Shown here: piece after piece, positions 15,696 to 24,544 of the stretch
How the letters are laid out: every line of letters begins with the position of its first letter
How positions within the stretch are numbered: position 1 is the first letter of the stretch
Origin: PNOJ01 sp016706845
Lineage (GTDB): Bacteria; Krumholzibacteriota; Krumholzibacteriia; LZORAL124-64-63
NCBI GenBank assembly: GCA_016706845.1
Contig: JADJIV010000003.1
Span: 1-64,000 of the forward strand
Direction of reading: 5' to 3'
DNA: 64,000 nt
Program-made: the position numbers and the translations under genes
The notes under the pieces: generated by a model
Seen by the model: only the letters and a program-made list of their open reading frames with translations
What the model was told of the DNA's origin: nothing
Databases searched by the model: none

Positions 15696-17858
15696 ATGCG
15701 ACGGGTCCCGACATCGATCCTGCTGCTCGCGGCGGCCGTCGCGTTGGCCGCCGGCTGCTCCCCGCCGGCCGACCGCGCCGCCAAGCAGCGCGTCCTGCTG
15801 CGCTGGGAGGACCGCCGCCTGGCCGACGCCGACTCCCTGTCCGCCTTCCTGCGCGACGGCGACGCCCACGTCCGGCTGGCCGCGATGCGCGCCGCCGGCC
15901 GCATCGGCCGCACCGGCGTCCTGACCGAACTGATCGCCGGCCTCACCGACGCCAGCCCCACCATCCGCGCCGCGGCCGCCGAGGCCCTGGGCCTGGTCGG
16001 CGACGCGTCGGCCGCCGGACCGCTGATCGGCGCCCTCGCGGGCAACGGCCCCGAGGTCCGCCGGTCCGTGCTGTTCGCGCTGGCGCGCGTGCGCAACGAC
16101 GGCGCCGCACTGATGACCGTCGCCCGCGACGGCACGCGCGACGAGGCGGCGCTGGCCTGGAACGCCTTGCGCGACCGCGCTGCCGACGCCGACACCACGG
16201 CCCTGGCCGACGCCATCCGCGGCGGCCTGGAACGTCCCGAAGTCGACGTGCTGTGGCGCGTCCTGCGCTGCGCGGAGAAGGTGCCGGTGCCGTCCCTCGC
16301 GGCCGACGTCGCGCCCTTCGCGCACCACCTCGACGCCCAGGTGCGGGTGCACGCCTGCCGCGCCCTGGCTGCGCTCGGCGGCCCGACCGCTTTCGCGGGC
16401 CTGGTCGCCGGCGGCGAGGACCCGGGACGCTTCACGCAGCGCGACCGCGCGCGGATCGACATCTCCCGCCTGCGCGGCTTCGGCCGGCTCGGCGCCGCGG
16501 CCCTGCGCGACAGCGCCGACGCCCAGCCCCTGGTGGGGCAGCTCGGCGAGGGCGCGCGCAGCCCCAACCCCCACGTGGCCCGCACGGCGCTGGAGGCCAT
16601 GGCCGAGGTCGCGGCCGACGCTCCCCTGCCGGTCGAGGCTCGCCTGCGCGACAGCCTGCTGCCGGTCTGGCGGCTGCGCCTGCTGCAGGTGGCGCAGACC
16701 GGCTGCGCGCCGTCGGTGACCGAGCCGGTCGTGCGCGCGGCGGCCGTCCGCGCCTGCGTCGCGCTGCGGGGCGCCGGCGTCCAGGACCTGCCGTTCTGGC
16801 CCGCCCTGGCCGCCGACACCCATCCCCTGGTGCAGGAAGCGGTCTGGGACGCCCTGGTGCGCCACGCGCTGGATCCCGACCAGATCGCAGCGCGCTGCGG
16901 GGATCTGGCCACCGCCCCGCCGCGCCTGCAGTTGGTCGCCCTGGAGGCCCTGCCCGCGGCGCTGGACCGCATCCGGCAGGAATCCCACACGCCCGAGGCG
17001 AAGGCCCGCGCCGGCGAAGCCGTGGAGTCGGCCCTACGCCGGGCAGCTCTGGGCCACGATCCCTACGCCTCGGCGTCGGCCTGCGGGCTGCTGGGCGGTT
17101 ACCCCTCGGCGCGCAACCTCGGCGTGCTGTCGCGGGCCTGGGCGCGGGCCGACGGCCTCGCCGGCGTCGACGTCCGGCGCGGCGTCCTGCAGGCGCTCAC
17201 GACCTTCGCAGCGGACACGAGCTTCGCCGTGCCCGACTCCCTGCGCGCCCGCACCGTCGCGCTGCTGGAACAGGGCTTCGACCACGACCGCCTGCAGGTG
17301 CGCAGCGAGGCCCGCGCCGCCGCCGCCGCGCTGATGATGACCGCGCCGGCCCTGATCCCGAGCGAGGCCAGCCTGCTGGAGACCATGCCGGCCGCCGTGC
17401 GCGACCCCGGGCAGACCACGGCCGCACTGCCGGACAAGGCGCCGCGCCTGCTCTGCACGACGCCCCGCGGCACGTTCACGATCGCCCTGGAGACCGGCGC
17501 CGCGCCGCGCACCTGCGCGTCGTTCGTGCAGCTGACGCGCGAGGGCTTCTTCGCCGGCGGGACGTTCCACCGGGTCGTGCCCGACTTCGTCATCCAGGGC
17601 GGCGACCCCGGCGGCACCGGCTGGGGCGGCCCCGGCTACACCCTGCGCAGCGAGTGGAGCAGCCGGCCGTTCCTGCGCGGGACCGTCGGCATCGCCCACT
17701 CCGGCAAGGACACCGAGGGCAGCCAGTTCTTCGTCTGTCTTTCGCCGCAGCCCCATCTCGACGGCCGCTACACCGTGTTCGGCCGGGTGGTCGAGGGGAT
17801 GGAGGTTGCGGAAAGGGTGCAACCTGACGATCAATTCACTCTGTCGATCATCGAATGA
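15696..17858 (+). CDS. Lipoprotein with HEAT repeats fused to a cyclophilin-type peptidyl-prolyl isomerase
   Basis: 720 aa from the ATG at 15696, which follows a good GGAGGAACGGC leader. Residues 1-20 are a lipoprotein signal with lipobox LAAGC. Residues about 40-560 are HEAT-type helical repeats (DAHVRLAAMRAAGRIG and similar). Residues about 581-720 are a cyclophilin domain (FHRVVPDFVIQGGDP, SQFFVCLSP, LDGRYTVFGRVVEGM). The isomerase keeps the core Arg, Phe and Gln of the active site. It should fold or assemble proteins in the periplasm, with the HEAT array as client platform. LemA follows 21 bp downstream. Confidence 0.92.
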   Translation: MRRVPTSILLLAAAVALAAGCSPPADRAAKQRVLLRWEDRRLADADSLSAFLRDGDAHVRLAAMRAAGRIGRTGVLTELIAGLTDASPTIRAAAAEALGLVGDASAAGPLIGALAGNGPEVRRSVLFALARVRNDGAALMTVARDGTRDEAALAWNALRDRAADADTTALADAIRGGLERPEVDVLWRVLRCAEKVPVPSLAADVAPFAHHLDAQVRVHACRALAALGGPTAFAGLVAGGEDPGRFTQRDRARIDISRLRGFGRLGAAALRDSADAQPLVGQLGEGARSPNPHVARTALEAMAEVAADAPLPVEARLRDSLLPVWRLRLLQVAQTGCAPSVTEPVVRAAAVRACVALRGAGVQDLPFWPALAADTHPLVQEAVWDALVRHALDPDQIAARCGDLATAPPRLQLVALEALPAALDRIRQESHTPEAKARAGEAVESALRRAALGHDPYASASACGLLGGYPSARNLGVLSRAWARADGLAGVDVRRGVLQALTTFAADTSFAVPDSLRARTVALLEQGFDHDRLQVRSEARAAAAALMMTAPALIPSEASLLETMPAAVRDPGQTTAALPDKAPRLLCTTPRGTFTIALETGAAPRTCASFVQLTREGFFAGGTFHRVVPDFVIQGGDPGGTGWGGPGYTLRSEWSSRPFLRGTVGIAHSGKDTEGSQFFVCLSPQPHLDGRYTVFGRVVEGMEVAERVQPDDQFTLSIIE

Positions 17859-17879
17859 CCCGCACTGCAGGAGGTTGAC

Positions 17880-18479
17880 ATGTCCCGAGGATTACTCGTC
17901 CTGATCGGTGTGCTGGCCCTGATCGCCGTGGTGGCGTTCTCCCTGGTCGGCAAGTACAACTCCCTGGTCGGCCTGCAGGAAGGCGTCGACGGCCAGTGGA
18001 GCAACGTGGAGAACGTCTACCAGCGCCGGGCCGACCTGATCCCGAACCTGGTCAACACGGTCAAGGGCTACGCCGCCCACGAGAGCGAGACGCTCGAGGC
18101 CGTCATCCGCGCCCGCGCCGAGGCCACCAAGGTCACGGTCGAGGCCACGCCCGAGAACCTGAACGACCCGGCGTTCCTGCAGCGCTTCCAGACGGCCCAG
18201 GAGGGCCTCAGCGGCGCCCTGTCGCGCCTGATGGTCGTGGTCGAGAAGTACCCCGACCTCAAGGCCAACCAGAACTTCCTGGAGCTGCAGTCCCAGCTCG
18301 AGGGGACCGAGAACCGCATCGCCGTCGAGCGCCGCCGCTTCAACGAGATGGCCCAGAACTACAACACGCAGACGCGGCGCTTCCCCGCCAACGTGATCGC
18401 CGGCATGTTCGGCTTCGACAAGCGGGCCTACTTCGAGGCCAGCGAAGGCGCCGCGAAGGCGCCCGAGGTCAAGTTCTAG
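17880..18479 (+). CDS. LemA family membrane protein
   Basis: 199 aa, standard length. One N-terminal membrane segment (5-22) precedes the LemA helical domain, with YNSLVGLQEGVDGQWSNVENVYQRR and DLIPNLVNTVKGYA, the best conserved part. The function of LemA proteins is not settled. They are often encoded beside TPM-domain proteins, as here, where two follow. The gene starts after an AGGAGGTTGAC leader. Confidence 0.93.
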   Translation: MSRGLLVLIGVLALIAVVAFSLVGKYNSLVGLQEGVDGQWSNVENVYQRRADLIPNLVNTVKGYAAHESETLEAVIRARAEATKVTVEATPENLNDPAFLQRFQTAQEGLSGALSRLMVVVEKYPDLKANQNFLELQSQLEGTENRIAVERRRFNEMAQNYNTQTRRFPANVIAGMFGFDKRAYFEASEGAAKAPEVKF

Positions 18480-18513
18480 GGTGCGGGCGCCTGGCGCAGC
18501 ACCGGGAGGCGCG

Positions 18514-19305
18514 ATGTCGAGATTCGGGAAAGCCGTACCCTCCTTGAGGCGACGCCTGTGGCCGCCCCTGCTGGCGCTGATGCTGCTGGCGGCGGCGGCC
18601 GCCGCCGAGCTGCCGCCGCCGCCGTCCACCTACTTCACCGACGGGGTGGGCGTGGTCTCGCGCGAGGAGGCGGCGGCCCTCGCGAACGAGCTGGAGGCCT
18701 TCCACCGGCGCACCGGCATCCAGTTCGTGATCGCCGTGCTGCCGGAGCTCGACGGCGAGATCGCCGACTACGTCAACCGCCTGTTCGAGCACTGGAAGAT
18801 CGGCAGCCGCGAGCGGCTCGACGGCGTGCTGTTCGCGGTGTTCCCGCGCCAGCGGGCCTCCCGCCTCGAGGTGGCCTACGAGAACGAGGAGCGCCTGACC
18901 GACGCGGTCTCGCGCAACATCATCCGGGAGATGCAGGAGATCCCCTCCGACCAGGCCTTCCGGCGCTTCGCGCTGGTCATGGTCCGCGTGGCCCAGCGCC
19001 TGGCGCCGGACGACCCGCTGGCCCAGGGACAGTTCGGCCAGACGCCCCGCGAAGCGAGCGGGCGCCGCAGCCGCGGGCTCGGCGGCCTGCTGCTGCCCCT
19101 GATCCTGCTCGCGCTGATCGGCGGCGGCGGCGCGGGCCGCAGCCGCTGGCTCGGCCCGCTGATCGTCGCCTCGGCGATGTCCAGCGGCCGCGGCGGTCGT
19201 GGCGGCGGCTGGGGCGGCGGCGGGTTCGGCGGCGGCGGCGGCGGCGGCGGGTTCAGCGGCGGCGGCGGCTTCAGCGGCGGCGGCGGCGCGAGCGGAGGTT
19301 GGTGA
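18514..19305 (+). CDS. TPM-domain membrane protein with glycine-rich tail
   Basis: 263 aa from the ATG at 18514 (leader GGGAGGCGCG). A signal sequence (about 13-31) leads to a TPM (TLP18.3/Psb32/MOLO-1) domain (about 40-175, TDGVGVVSREEAAALANELEAF). Then come one or two membrane spans (about 192-215) and a tail of GGGG, GGF and SGGGGFSGGG repeats. This domain order is the common YgcG-like form found with LemA. The poly-glycine tail is low complexity and its GGC/GGT runs are prone to slippage. The next gene starts 1 bp after the stop. Confidence 0.9.
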   Translation: MSRFGKAVPSLRRRLWPPLLALMLLAAAAAAELPPPPSTYFTDGVGVVSREEAAALANELEAFHRRTGIQFVIAVLPELDGEIADYVNRLFEHWKIGSRERLDGVLFAVFPRQRASRLEVAYENEERLTDAVSRNIIREMQEIPSDQAFRRFALVMVRVAQRLAPDDPLAQGQFGQTPREASGRRSRGLGGLLLPLILLALIGGGGAGRSRWLGPLIVASAMSSGRGGRGGGWGGGGFGGGGGGGGFSGGGGFSGGGGASGGW

Positions 19306-19306
19306 C

Positions 19307-19789
19307 ATGGCGAATCGCAGCAGCGTGCCCCGCAAGTTCTTCAGCCGCGACGAGCAGCGGCGGATCGTGGCGGCCATCCACGCGGCCGAGCAGCGCACCA
19401 GCGGCGAGATCCGCTTCCACGTCGAGCGGGACGTGCCCAAGGGCGAGCCGTCCGGCGGCGACCCCTACCTGCGGGCGCGGGAGCTGTTCGGCAGGATGGG
19501 GATGCACGCCACCGGCGAGCGCAACGGCGTGCTGGTCTACCTGGCGGTGCGGGCGCGGCGCTTCGCGATCGTCGGGGACGAGCAGCTGCACCGGCAGGTC
19601 GGCGACGGCTTCTGGCAGGACGTGGCGGCGCTGATGGCCGCGCGGTTCGCGGCGGACGACTTCGCCGGCGGCATCGAGGCGGGGATCGCGCGGATCGGCG
19701 AGAAGCTGCGGGAGCACTTTCCCCACCGGGACGACGACGCGAACGAGTTATCCGACGAGATCTCGTTCGAGGACTCCAGGGGGGATTGA
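19307..19789 (+). CDS. Second TPM-domain protein, short soluble form
   Basis: 160 aa from the ATG at 19307, preceded by GGAGGTTGGTGAC. It is only the TPM domain (about 15-135: IVAAIHAAEQRTSGEIRFHVE, GVLVYLAVRARRFAIVGD, FAGGIEAGIARIG) with no signal peptide or membrane segment, and ends in an acidic tail. It is the third gene of the lemA-TPM-TPM group, and probably binds the other two at the membrane. Longer upstream readings are shadows of the glycine-rich tail of the previous gene. Confidence 0.9.
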   Translation: MANRSSVPRKFFSRDEQRRIVAAIHAAEQRTSGEIRFHVERDVPKGEPSGGDPYLRARELFGRMGMHATGERNGVLVYLAVRARRFAIVGDEQLHRQVGDGFWQDVAALMAARFAADDFAGGIEAGIARIGEKLREHFPHRDDDANELSDEISFEDSRGD

Positions 19790-19908
19790 CGGTTCCATGT
19801 GATGTCCGCACACCAGCCGGCAGACGCACCTGCCCGATGCGGCCAGGCGACCATCCCAGGATCGGCCGTCCCACAGGACGTCGCGGGTACCCGGAGACTC
19901 GGCCCCCT

Positions 19909-20247
19909 TCAGTGATCGCAGATGTTCTGCGATGTCTGCAATGTCCCCGCGAGGTAGTCCCCCACCAGGCTCTCCGGAGTCGCCGCCGCAGCGCCCAGCA
20001 CCACGCGGATGCCATCCTGGGCGAAGAGTTGCTGGGCGCGCTGCCCCATGCCGCCGGCGATGACCAGTTCCGCACCGTGACGCGCCAACCAGGGCGGCAA
20101 CTGTCCCGGCACGTGCGGAGGGGCGTCGATGTCTTCGCGCCGCAGGATCGTCTTGTCCGTGGGGTCCACGTCGAACAGCGCGTAGCTGTCGCAGTGGCCG
20201 AAGTGCATCGAGAACTTCCCGTCGGCCATGGGTATCGCGATCTTCAT
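19909..20247 (-). CDS. NifX/NifB-type cofactor-binding protein (orange-protein-like), first copy
   Basis: 112 aa from the ATG at 20247. It is a single dinitrogenase iron-molybdenum cofactor domain (MKIAIPMADGKFSMHFGHCDSYALFDVD; later GGMGQRAQQLF). In Desulfovibrio the orange protein of this family carries a Mo-Cu sulfide cluster; NifX carries FeMo-co precursors. It is the last gene of an eight-gene minus-strand operon with MinD-like ATPases. The His and Cys of HFGHCDS are candidate ligands. Confidence 0.88.
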   Translation of the reverse strand: MKIAIPMADGKFSMHFGHCDSYALFDVDPTDKTILRREDIDAPPHVPGQLPPWLARHGAELVIAGGMGQRAQQLFAQDGIRVVLGAAAATPESLVGDYLAGTLQTSQNICDH

Positions 20248-20284
20248 TCGTTCGTCCTTTTGTTGGGTGTCGGGTTCCGTGCCA

Positions 20285-21157
20285 TCACAAATCGAGTTGC
20301 CGCCAGACGTCCAGGATGTCCGGGGCGCACGCAGCGTCGGTCTCCACAACCGCCCGCTCCTGCATCTGGGCCTGGGTGACCGCGCGGTCGTAGCGGATGC
20401 GCCCGACCACCCGCATACCTCCTTGCCGCGCCCGAGATTCGATCCGCTCCGTCATTTCCGGATTGAGGTCCCATTTGTTGACACAGACCGCGATCGGCGT
20501 GCCGAAGTGTCGCGCGAGGGCATTGATCCGCTCGAGGTCGTGTTCCCCGGACACGGAGGGCTCCGCCACGGCCAGCACGAGCGAGGCCCCGGTCACCGAG
20601 GCGATCACCGGACACCCGATACCGGGTGGCCCGTCCACCAGGATCGTGGACCGCTGCTCCTGCTCGGCGATGCGGCGGGCCTCCCTCCGGACGGTCGAGA
20701 CCAGTTTGCCCGAGTTCTCGGCCGCGATCCCCAACCGGGCATGCACCATGGGGCCGCAGCGGGTTTCCGAAACGAACCACTCGCCGCAGGCCCGTTCCGG
20801 GAATGCGATGGCCTGCCGCGGGCACAACCTGACGCACAGGCCGCACCCCTCGCAGGCGAAGGGATCGATCGTGCAACGAAGCCTCCCCGTCGCATCGACG
20901 TCACTGATCACCGCCCCGAAACGGCAGGCCTCCAGGCAGGTGCCGCAACCGCTGCACGAATCCTCGAGAATCACGGCTTCATGGCCGCTGTGGAATTCGT
21001 GACGTTCGCTGATCCTGGGCGACAGGACCAGATGCAGGTCCGCCGCATCCACGTCGCAGTCGGCGATGACCGGACGCGTCGCCAGAACGGCGAGCGAGGC
21101 CGTGATGCTGGTCTTGCCGGTGCCGCCCTTGCCACTGATGACGACGAGTTCCTTCAT
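20285..21157 (-). CDS. MinD/Mrp-like P-loop ATPase with inserted two-cluster ferredoxin domain (A)
   Basis: 290 aa from the ATG at 21157. The deviant Walker A motif SGKGGTGKT (9-17) is followed by a split ATPase fold, into which a 2x[4Fe-4S] ferredoxin is inserted (about 67-125; CSGCGTCLEAC and CEGCGLCVRLC). The rest of the fold has DGPPGIGCP. Such proteins accompany orange protein and are thought to move metal clusters or electrons using ATP. It overlaps the radical SAM gene by 4 bp (ATGA), so they are coupled. Confidence 0.9.
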   Translation of the reverse strand: MKELVVISGKGGTGKTSITASLAVLATRPVIADCDVDAADLHLVLSPRISERHEFHSGHEAVILEDSCSGCGTCLEACRFGAVISDVDATGRLRCTIDPFACEGCGLCVRLCPRQAIAFPERACGEWFVSETRCGPMVHARLGIAAENSGKLVSTVRREARRIAEQEQRSTILVDGPPGIGCPVIASVTGASLVLAVAEPSVSGEHDLERINALARHFGTPIAVCVNKWDLNPEMTERIESRARQGGMRVVGRIRYDRAVTQAQMQERAVVETDAACAPDILDVWRQLDL

Positions 21158-22122
21158 GCGCCCGCGCCCTTCCCCGGCGCGGCGGCGACGGTGTGATAGG
21201 TCCGCCCCCCCACGATGACCGTCGTGATCACGGCCGCCGCGAGGAGCGCATCGAGGATTTTCAGCGCCTCGTTCATATGGATGCCGAGGCCGGTCGCCAC
21301 ATCTGATGCGGTGCAGGGGCGTCGGCTGAGCAACCCCATGACATCCACGTCCTTGATCGGAGTGATGGCCCGCGCGGTTGCGGCGGCAGGCCCGATGTCG
21401 CCGATGATGTCCACCTTGCCCACGAAGGCCGCCCGGAAACCGCGCAGTCGGGCGGGGATGAGCGGGAAGGCGAATTCTTCCGCCGGCGGCCGGGACGCCG
21501 TGTTCAACTGGACCCGCGCCGGCTTGATCCGGCCGGCGACGGCCGTAATCTTCTCGACCTCGGCCGGGAGTCCGGTCACCCCCGCAAGCAGGAGCACCTC
21601 CAGCCACACCTCGCCCGTATACCGCCTGGTGAAGTCGGCCACACCGTCGATGACTTGCTTGAACCCGAGATCCGGGTGGGGGCGATTGACATACCGGAAC
21701 AACCGTTCGTCGCCGGCATCCAGCGAGGGCAGCACGAGATCGGCCTCCAGCAGCTCGTCCTGCACGTCGCGCCGCCAGAGCAGGGAACCGTTGGTCAGCA
21801 CGGCCACCGGGACCTTCGTCATCCGGGCGATTCCGGCGACGAGCTCGCCGATTCCAGCATTGAGCGTCGGCTCCCCGGAACCCGCGAGGCTGATGTAGTC
21901 GGGCAGGTCCGTCTCGGCCAGCTTCCTCTCGAGCTCGGCCAGGATCGTCTCGACCGCGACGTGGGGTTTGCGTTCGAGCGATTTGTGCGTGGTGCGCCCC
22001 AGCTGGCAATAGATGCAGTCATAGGTGCAGGACTTGAACGGCACGAGATCGATCCCGAGCGATCGACCGAGACGCCGCGATGGAACCGGTCCATAGAGGT
22101 GCCGATACTGATCAGTGTTCAT
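21154..22122 (-). CDS. Radical SAM protein
   Basis: 322 aa from the ATG at 22122. Cys32, Cys36 and Cys39 in CTYDCIYC form the [4Fe-4S] site of the radical SAM fold. GSGEPTL (SAM-binding GGE-like) and the YGPVPSRRLG start mark the family of short radical SAM proteins often encoded beside MinD-like genes. The last roughly 75 residues look like a winged-helix (LSRRPCTASDVATGLGIHMNEALKIL), an accessory domain. The substrate is unknown. It overlaps both MinD-like neighbours by 4 bp, so the three are one translational unit. Confidence 0.9.
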   Translation of the reverse strand: MNTDQYRHLYGPVPSRRLGRSLGIDLVPFKSCTYDCIYCQLGRTTHKSLERKPHVAVETILAELERKLAETDLPDYISLAGSGEPTLNAGIGELVAGIARMTKVPVAVLTNGSLLWRRDVQDELLEADLVLPSLDAGDERLFRYVNRPHPDLGFKQVIDGVADFTRRYTGEVWLEVLLLAGVTGLPAEVEKITAVAGRIKPARVQLNTASRPPAEEFAFPLIPARLRGFRAAFVGKVDIIGDIGPAAATARAITPIKDVDVMGLLSRRPCTASDVATGLGIHMNEALKILDALLAAAVITTVIVGGRTYHTVAAAPGKGAGA

Positions 22123-23003
22123 GTCCGGGCTCCCACTCGCGGGCCGTCGCCGTCCGCGGCTCCGGCCGGCTGTGCCAGTTGCGCGATCTTCTCGTTGAGG
22201 TCCGAGAACAGGGCCCGGTATTCCGGCAACTCCCGCACGACCACCCCCCCCCGGGAATAGACCTCGGCGATCCGCCGATCCTCGGGAATCTCGGCCAGGA
22301 TGGGGATGGCCTGCCGGCGGCAATGCACGTGCACCCTGTCGTCGCCGATCCCCACGCGATTGACCACGACACCGAAGGGCAATCCGAGAGCCCGCACCAT
22401 GTCCGCGGCGAGCCCGAGATCGTGCAGCCCGAAGGGCGTCGGCTCGGTGACCAGGACCACATAGTCCACTCCCCTGAGCGTCGCGACGACCGGACAGGAG
22501 GTGCCCGGAGGCGCATCCAGGATGGCGGGGACACCGCGCTGCAGACGCGCCTTGACGGCGTGGATGAGGGGCGGCACCGTGGCCACCCCGACATCGAGGC
22601 ACCCGTGGATCAGTTCGATGTGGCCCGACTGCAACCTCGAGACGACGCCGATGCGCCGCCCCGTCTCGGTGATGGCCCCTGTCGGGCAGATCCGCGCACA
22701 CCCCCCGCAACCGTGGCACATCTCGGGAAACACGAGCGGCCCGGTCGCCAACACGGCGATGGCGTGGCACTGGCAGAACCGGCTGCATTCTCCACAGCCA
22801 TTGCAGAGGTTCTCGTCCACCTTCGGCACCGGGATGGTGACGACCTCCTCCCCGGCCCAGTCCCCCCCCAGGAACAGGTGATCGTTGGGCTCTTCCACGT
22901 CGCAGTCCAGGAGTTGCACGCGCGAACCGAACGCTTCCGCCAGGTTCACCGCCAACGTCGTCTTGCCCGTGCCGCCCTTGCCGGATGCCACCGCGATGAT
23001 CAT
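22119..23003 (-). CDS. MinD/Mrp-like P-loop ATPase with inserted two-cluster ferredoxin domain (B)
   Basis: 294 aa. Walker A is SGKGGTGKT (8-16). The inserted ferredoxin has CNGCGECSRFC and CHGCGGCARIC (about 67-105), followed by DAPPGTSCP and an NRVG specificity motif. It is a diverged paralogue of the other ATPase in this operon; the two probably act as a pair, as MinD-like proteins do beside orange-protein genes in Desulfovibrio. Translation is coupled to the radical SAM gene. Confidence 0.9.
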   Translation of the reverse strand: MIIAVASGKGGTGKTTLAVNLAEAFGSRVQLLDCDVEEPNDHLFLGGDWAGEEVVTIPVPKVDENLCNGCGECSRFCQCHAIAVLATGPLVFPEMCHGCGGCARICPTGAITETGRRIGVVSRLQSGHIELIHGCLDVGVATVPPLIHAVKARLQRGVPAILDAPPGTSCPVVATLRGVDYVVLVTEPTPFGLHDLGLAADMVRALGLPFGVVVNRVGIGDDRVHVHCRRQAIPILAEIPEDRRIAEVYSRGGVVVRELPEYRALFSDLNEKIAQLAQPAGAADGDGPRVGART

Positions 23004-23055
23004 GGGGCGCCCCGAGGGCGCACGCGCCCGGACTCGCCGGCGACCCGCTTGCCGC

Positions 23056-23418
23056 TCATGCCCAGTGCCCCTCGACGTCGGCCGCGTCGGCTGCGGTCAG
23101 CATGCCCGCGCGATACAGCGCCAGGGCTTCCTTGACCGTCGGCGCGTCCGTGTTGTAGACGGTGATCCCCGCCATGTTCAGCACGCGGAAGGCCTTCGGG
23201 CCGCAGTGACCGGTGACGAGCGCCGATGCTCCCAGCCTGGCCACGTTCTCCGCCGCCTGGATCCCGGCGCCCTGCGCCGCGTCCAGGTTCTGGCGGTTGT
23301 CGACCACGGAGAAGGCCCCGCCTTCGAGATCGTAGAGGAGGTACTTGGGCGCCCGACCGAACCGGCTGTCCAGCGGAGCGTCCAGGTCGTCCCCCGATGT
23401 CGTGAAGACCAGTTTCAT
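23056..23418 (-). CDS. NifX/NifB-type cofactor-binding protein, second copy
   Basis: 120 aa from the ATG at 23418. It is a single dinitrogenase iron-molybdenum cofactor domain (PLDSRFGRAPKYLLYD; later GHCGPKAFRVL and GITVYNTD). Unlike the first copy it lacks the HFGHC string. It starts in an ATGA overlap with the glycine-rich gene upstream. Presence of three NifX-like genes in one operon suggests different steps or a mixed complex. Confidence 0.88.
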   Translation of the reverse strand: MKLVFTTSGDDLDAPLDSRFGRAPKYLLYDLEGGAFSVVDNRQNLDAAQGAGIQAAENVARLGASALVTGHCGPKAFRVLNMAGITVYNTDAPTVKEALALYRAGMLTAADAADVEGHWA

Positions 23419-23708
23419 CGGTTCACTCCTTCGCCGTCGCCGCGCAGACCCGATTCGAGCGCCGCCAGGCGCGCATTGACCAGATCGAGTTCCACCCGCA
23501 GCGCGTCGGCCTGGCCCACGTTCCTCCAACCACGACCGCCGCCGCGACCCCAGCCGCCACCAGCCCGCCCTCGCCCGGGCCCACTGCCGACTCCCCGACC
23601 CGGGCCCGGATTCGCATATCCCGGCATGCCCGAACCGACGCAGTATCCCGCCGCGCGACCGGTCATCGCGCCCATCCCCATCGGTCCCGTACGATCTCCT
23701 CCCGGCAT
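23415..23708 (-). CDS. Glycine-rich small protein, DUF5320-like
   Basis: 97 aa from the ATG at 23708, 8 nt after AGGAGG; a GTG two codons earlier is less likely. It begins MPGGDRTGP and holds GMGAMTGRAAGYC and repeated GRG/GPG motifs, with a helical C-terminus (about 65-90, ADALRVELDLVNARLAALE). Proteins of this type (DUF5320) sit in orange-protein or NifX operons. The single Cys and flexible Gly region might bind a metal cluster. Its function is not known. Confidence 0.75.
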   Translation of the reverse strand: MPGGDRTGPMGMGAMTGRAAGYCVGSGMPGYANPGPGRGVGSGPGRGRAGGGWGRGGGRGWRNVGQADALRVELDLVNARLAALESGLRGDGEGVNR

Positions 23709-23739
23709 GATCACAACCTCCTCGGCGATGAATCGCCCG

Positions 23740-24363
23740 TTACTGCCTGGTCATGGCAGCGCCGCACTTCGGACACTGCCGCTGCATGCAGGGAACGCCC
23801 CGCTCGTGCGGCTCACGATGTCCGCAGTTCGAGCACACGCAGTCGCCGGCCACGCCCGCGGCCTGGGGACCTCCCATGCGGCCGCGACCCTGGCCGCCGC
23901 CACCTCGGCCCTGCCCGCCACTGCGCCCTTGTCCGCGACCGTTCCCTCCCGCTCTCCCCTTCCCGTTCATTTCGTCTGCCTCCTGCGCCGGGTTCCACGT
24001 CCTGCGGCGGCGCCCGCCACCGCGCCCGCAACAACCCGGCATGGTGAAGGTCTCCTGTTCCAGTTCGCCCTTCAGCCAAGCCCGGATGACATCGTGCAGT
24101 TCACCGGCCACGAACGGGATCACGCGAATCCCGCAGGAAATGACCATCCCGTGCAGAGGTCCCGAGATCGCGCCGCAGACCAGGGTACCGATCCCCAACT
24201 CCTCCAGCAGGAGCACCTTCTGGACCGCCTGGTCTTCCGGCAGCGTCGCTTGCGATTCGGCGACGATCCGGCCGGATTCGACTTCGACGATGTGGATCCG
24301 CCGCGCGGAGTCGAACACCGCCGCGATCCGCTGGTCCCAATACGCGAAAGCCGTTTTCGTCAT
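23740..24363 (-). CDS. NifX-type protein with glycine-rich linker and C-terminal zinc ribbon, third copy
   Basis: 207 aa. Residues 1-105 are a NifX-like cofactor-binding domain (IAAVFDSARRIHIVEVE, LLLEELGIGTLVCGAISG). A GCCGRGGG segment, then an Arg/Gly/Gln-rich linker (about 130-170), leads to a four-cysteine zinc ribbon (CSNCGHRE, then CPKCGAAM). It is the first gene of the operon and has a candidate sigma-54 promoter just upstream. The three-part layout (cluster binder, flexible arm, zinc knuckle) is unusual. Confidence 0.8.
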   Translation of the reverse strand: MTKTAFAYWDQRIAAVFDSARRIHIVEVESGRIVAESQATLPEDQAVQKVLLLEELGIGTLVCGAISGPLHGMVISCGIRVIPFVAGELHDVIRAWLKGELEQETFTMPGCCGRGGGRRRRTWNPAQEADEMNGKGRAGGNGRGQGRSGGQGRGGGGQGRGRMGGPQAAGVAGDCVCSNCGHREPHERGVPCMQRQCPKCGAAMTRQ

Positions 24364-24397
24364 GCGGGCTCAACTCCTCCCCATCAACGCCATCGGG

Positions 24398-24413
24398 TGC
24401 ATGGAAGGAGCCA
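24398..24413 (-). promoter_or_regulatory. Candidate sigma-54 promoter of the orange-protein-like operon
   Basis: On the minus strand TGGCTC-N5-ATGCA gives GG and GC elements with the required 10-bp spacing (consensus TGGCAC-N5-TTGCA, two mismatches). It lies about 35 bp upstream of the first gene, and the GGGGAGGAG ribosome site lies between. The gene encoding a sigma-54 activator is 181 bp upstream in the same direction. The AT-rich stretch 24440-24480 would be the place for activator binding. Confidence 0.6.
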
Positions 24414-24544
24414 GTCGGCAGCGCCGCCGCAACTGACGAGTATCTCATTGTTAATAATTGACTTAGAGAATAAGCTCAGGAGGGCTGGCAGCCGACTGAG
24501 TAGCGATGTTGCTATTGCATCGGCTGATGAACGAAGCGGTATCG

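Noticed and set aside
15579..16988. 469-codon minus-strand open frame opposite the HEAT-cyclophilin gene
   Set aside because: Antisense shadow with no recognisable domain; the plus strand has lipobox, HEAT repeats and cyclophilin motifs.
19199..19305. Tandem GGC repeats as a distinct repeat element
   Set aside because: They encode the glycine-rich tail of the TPM protein and need no separate explanation.
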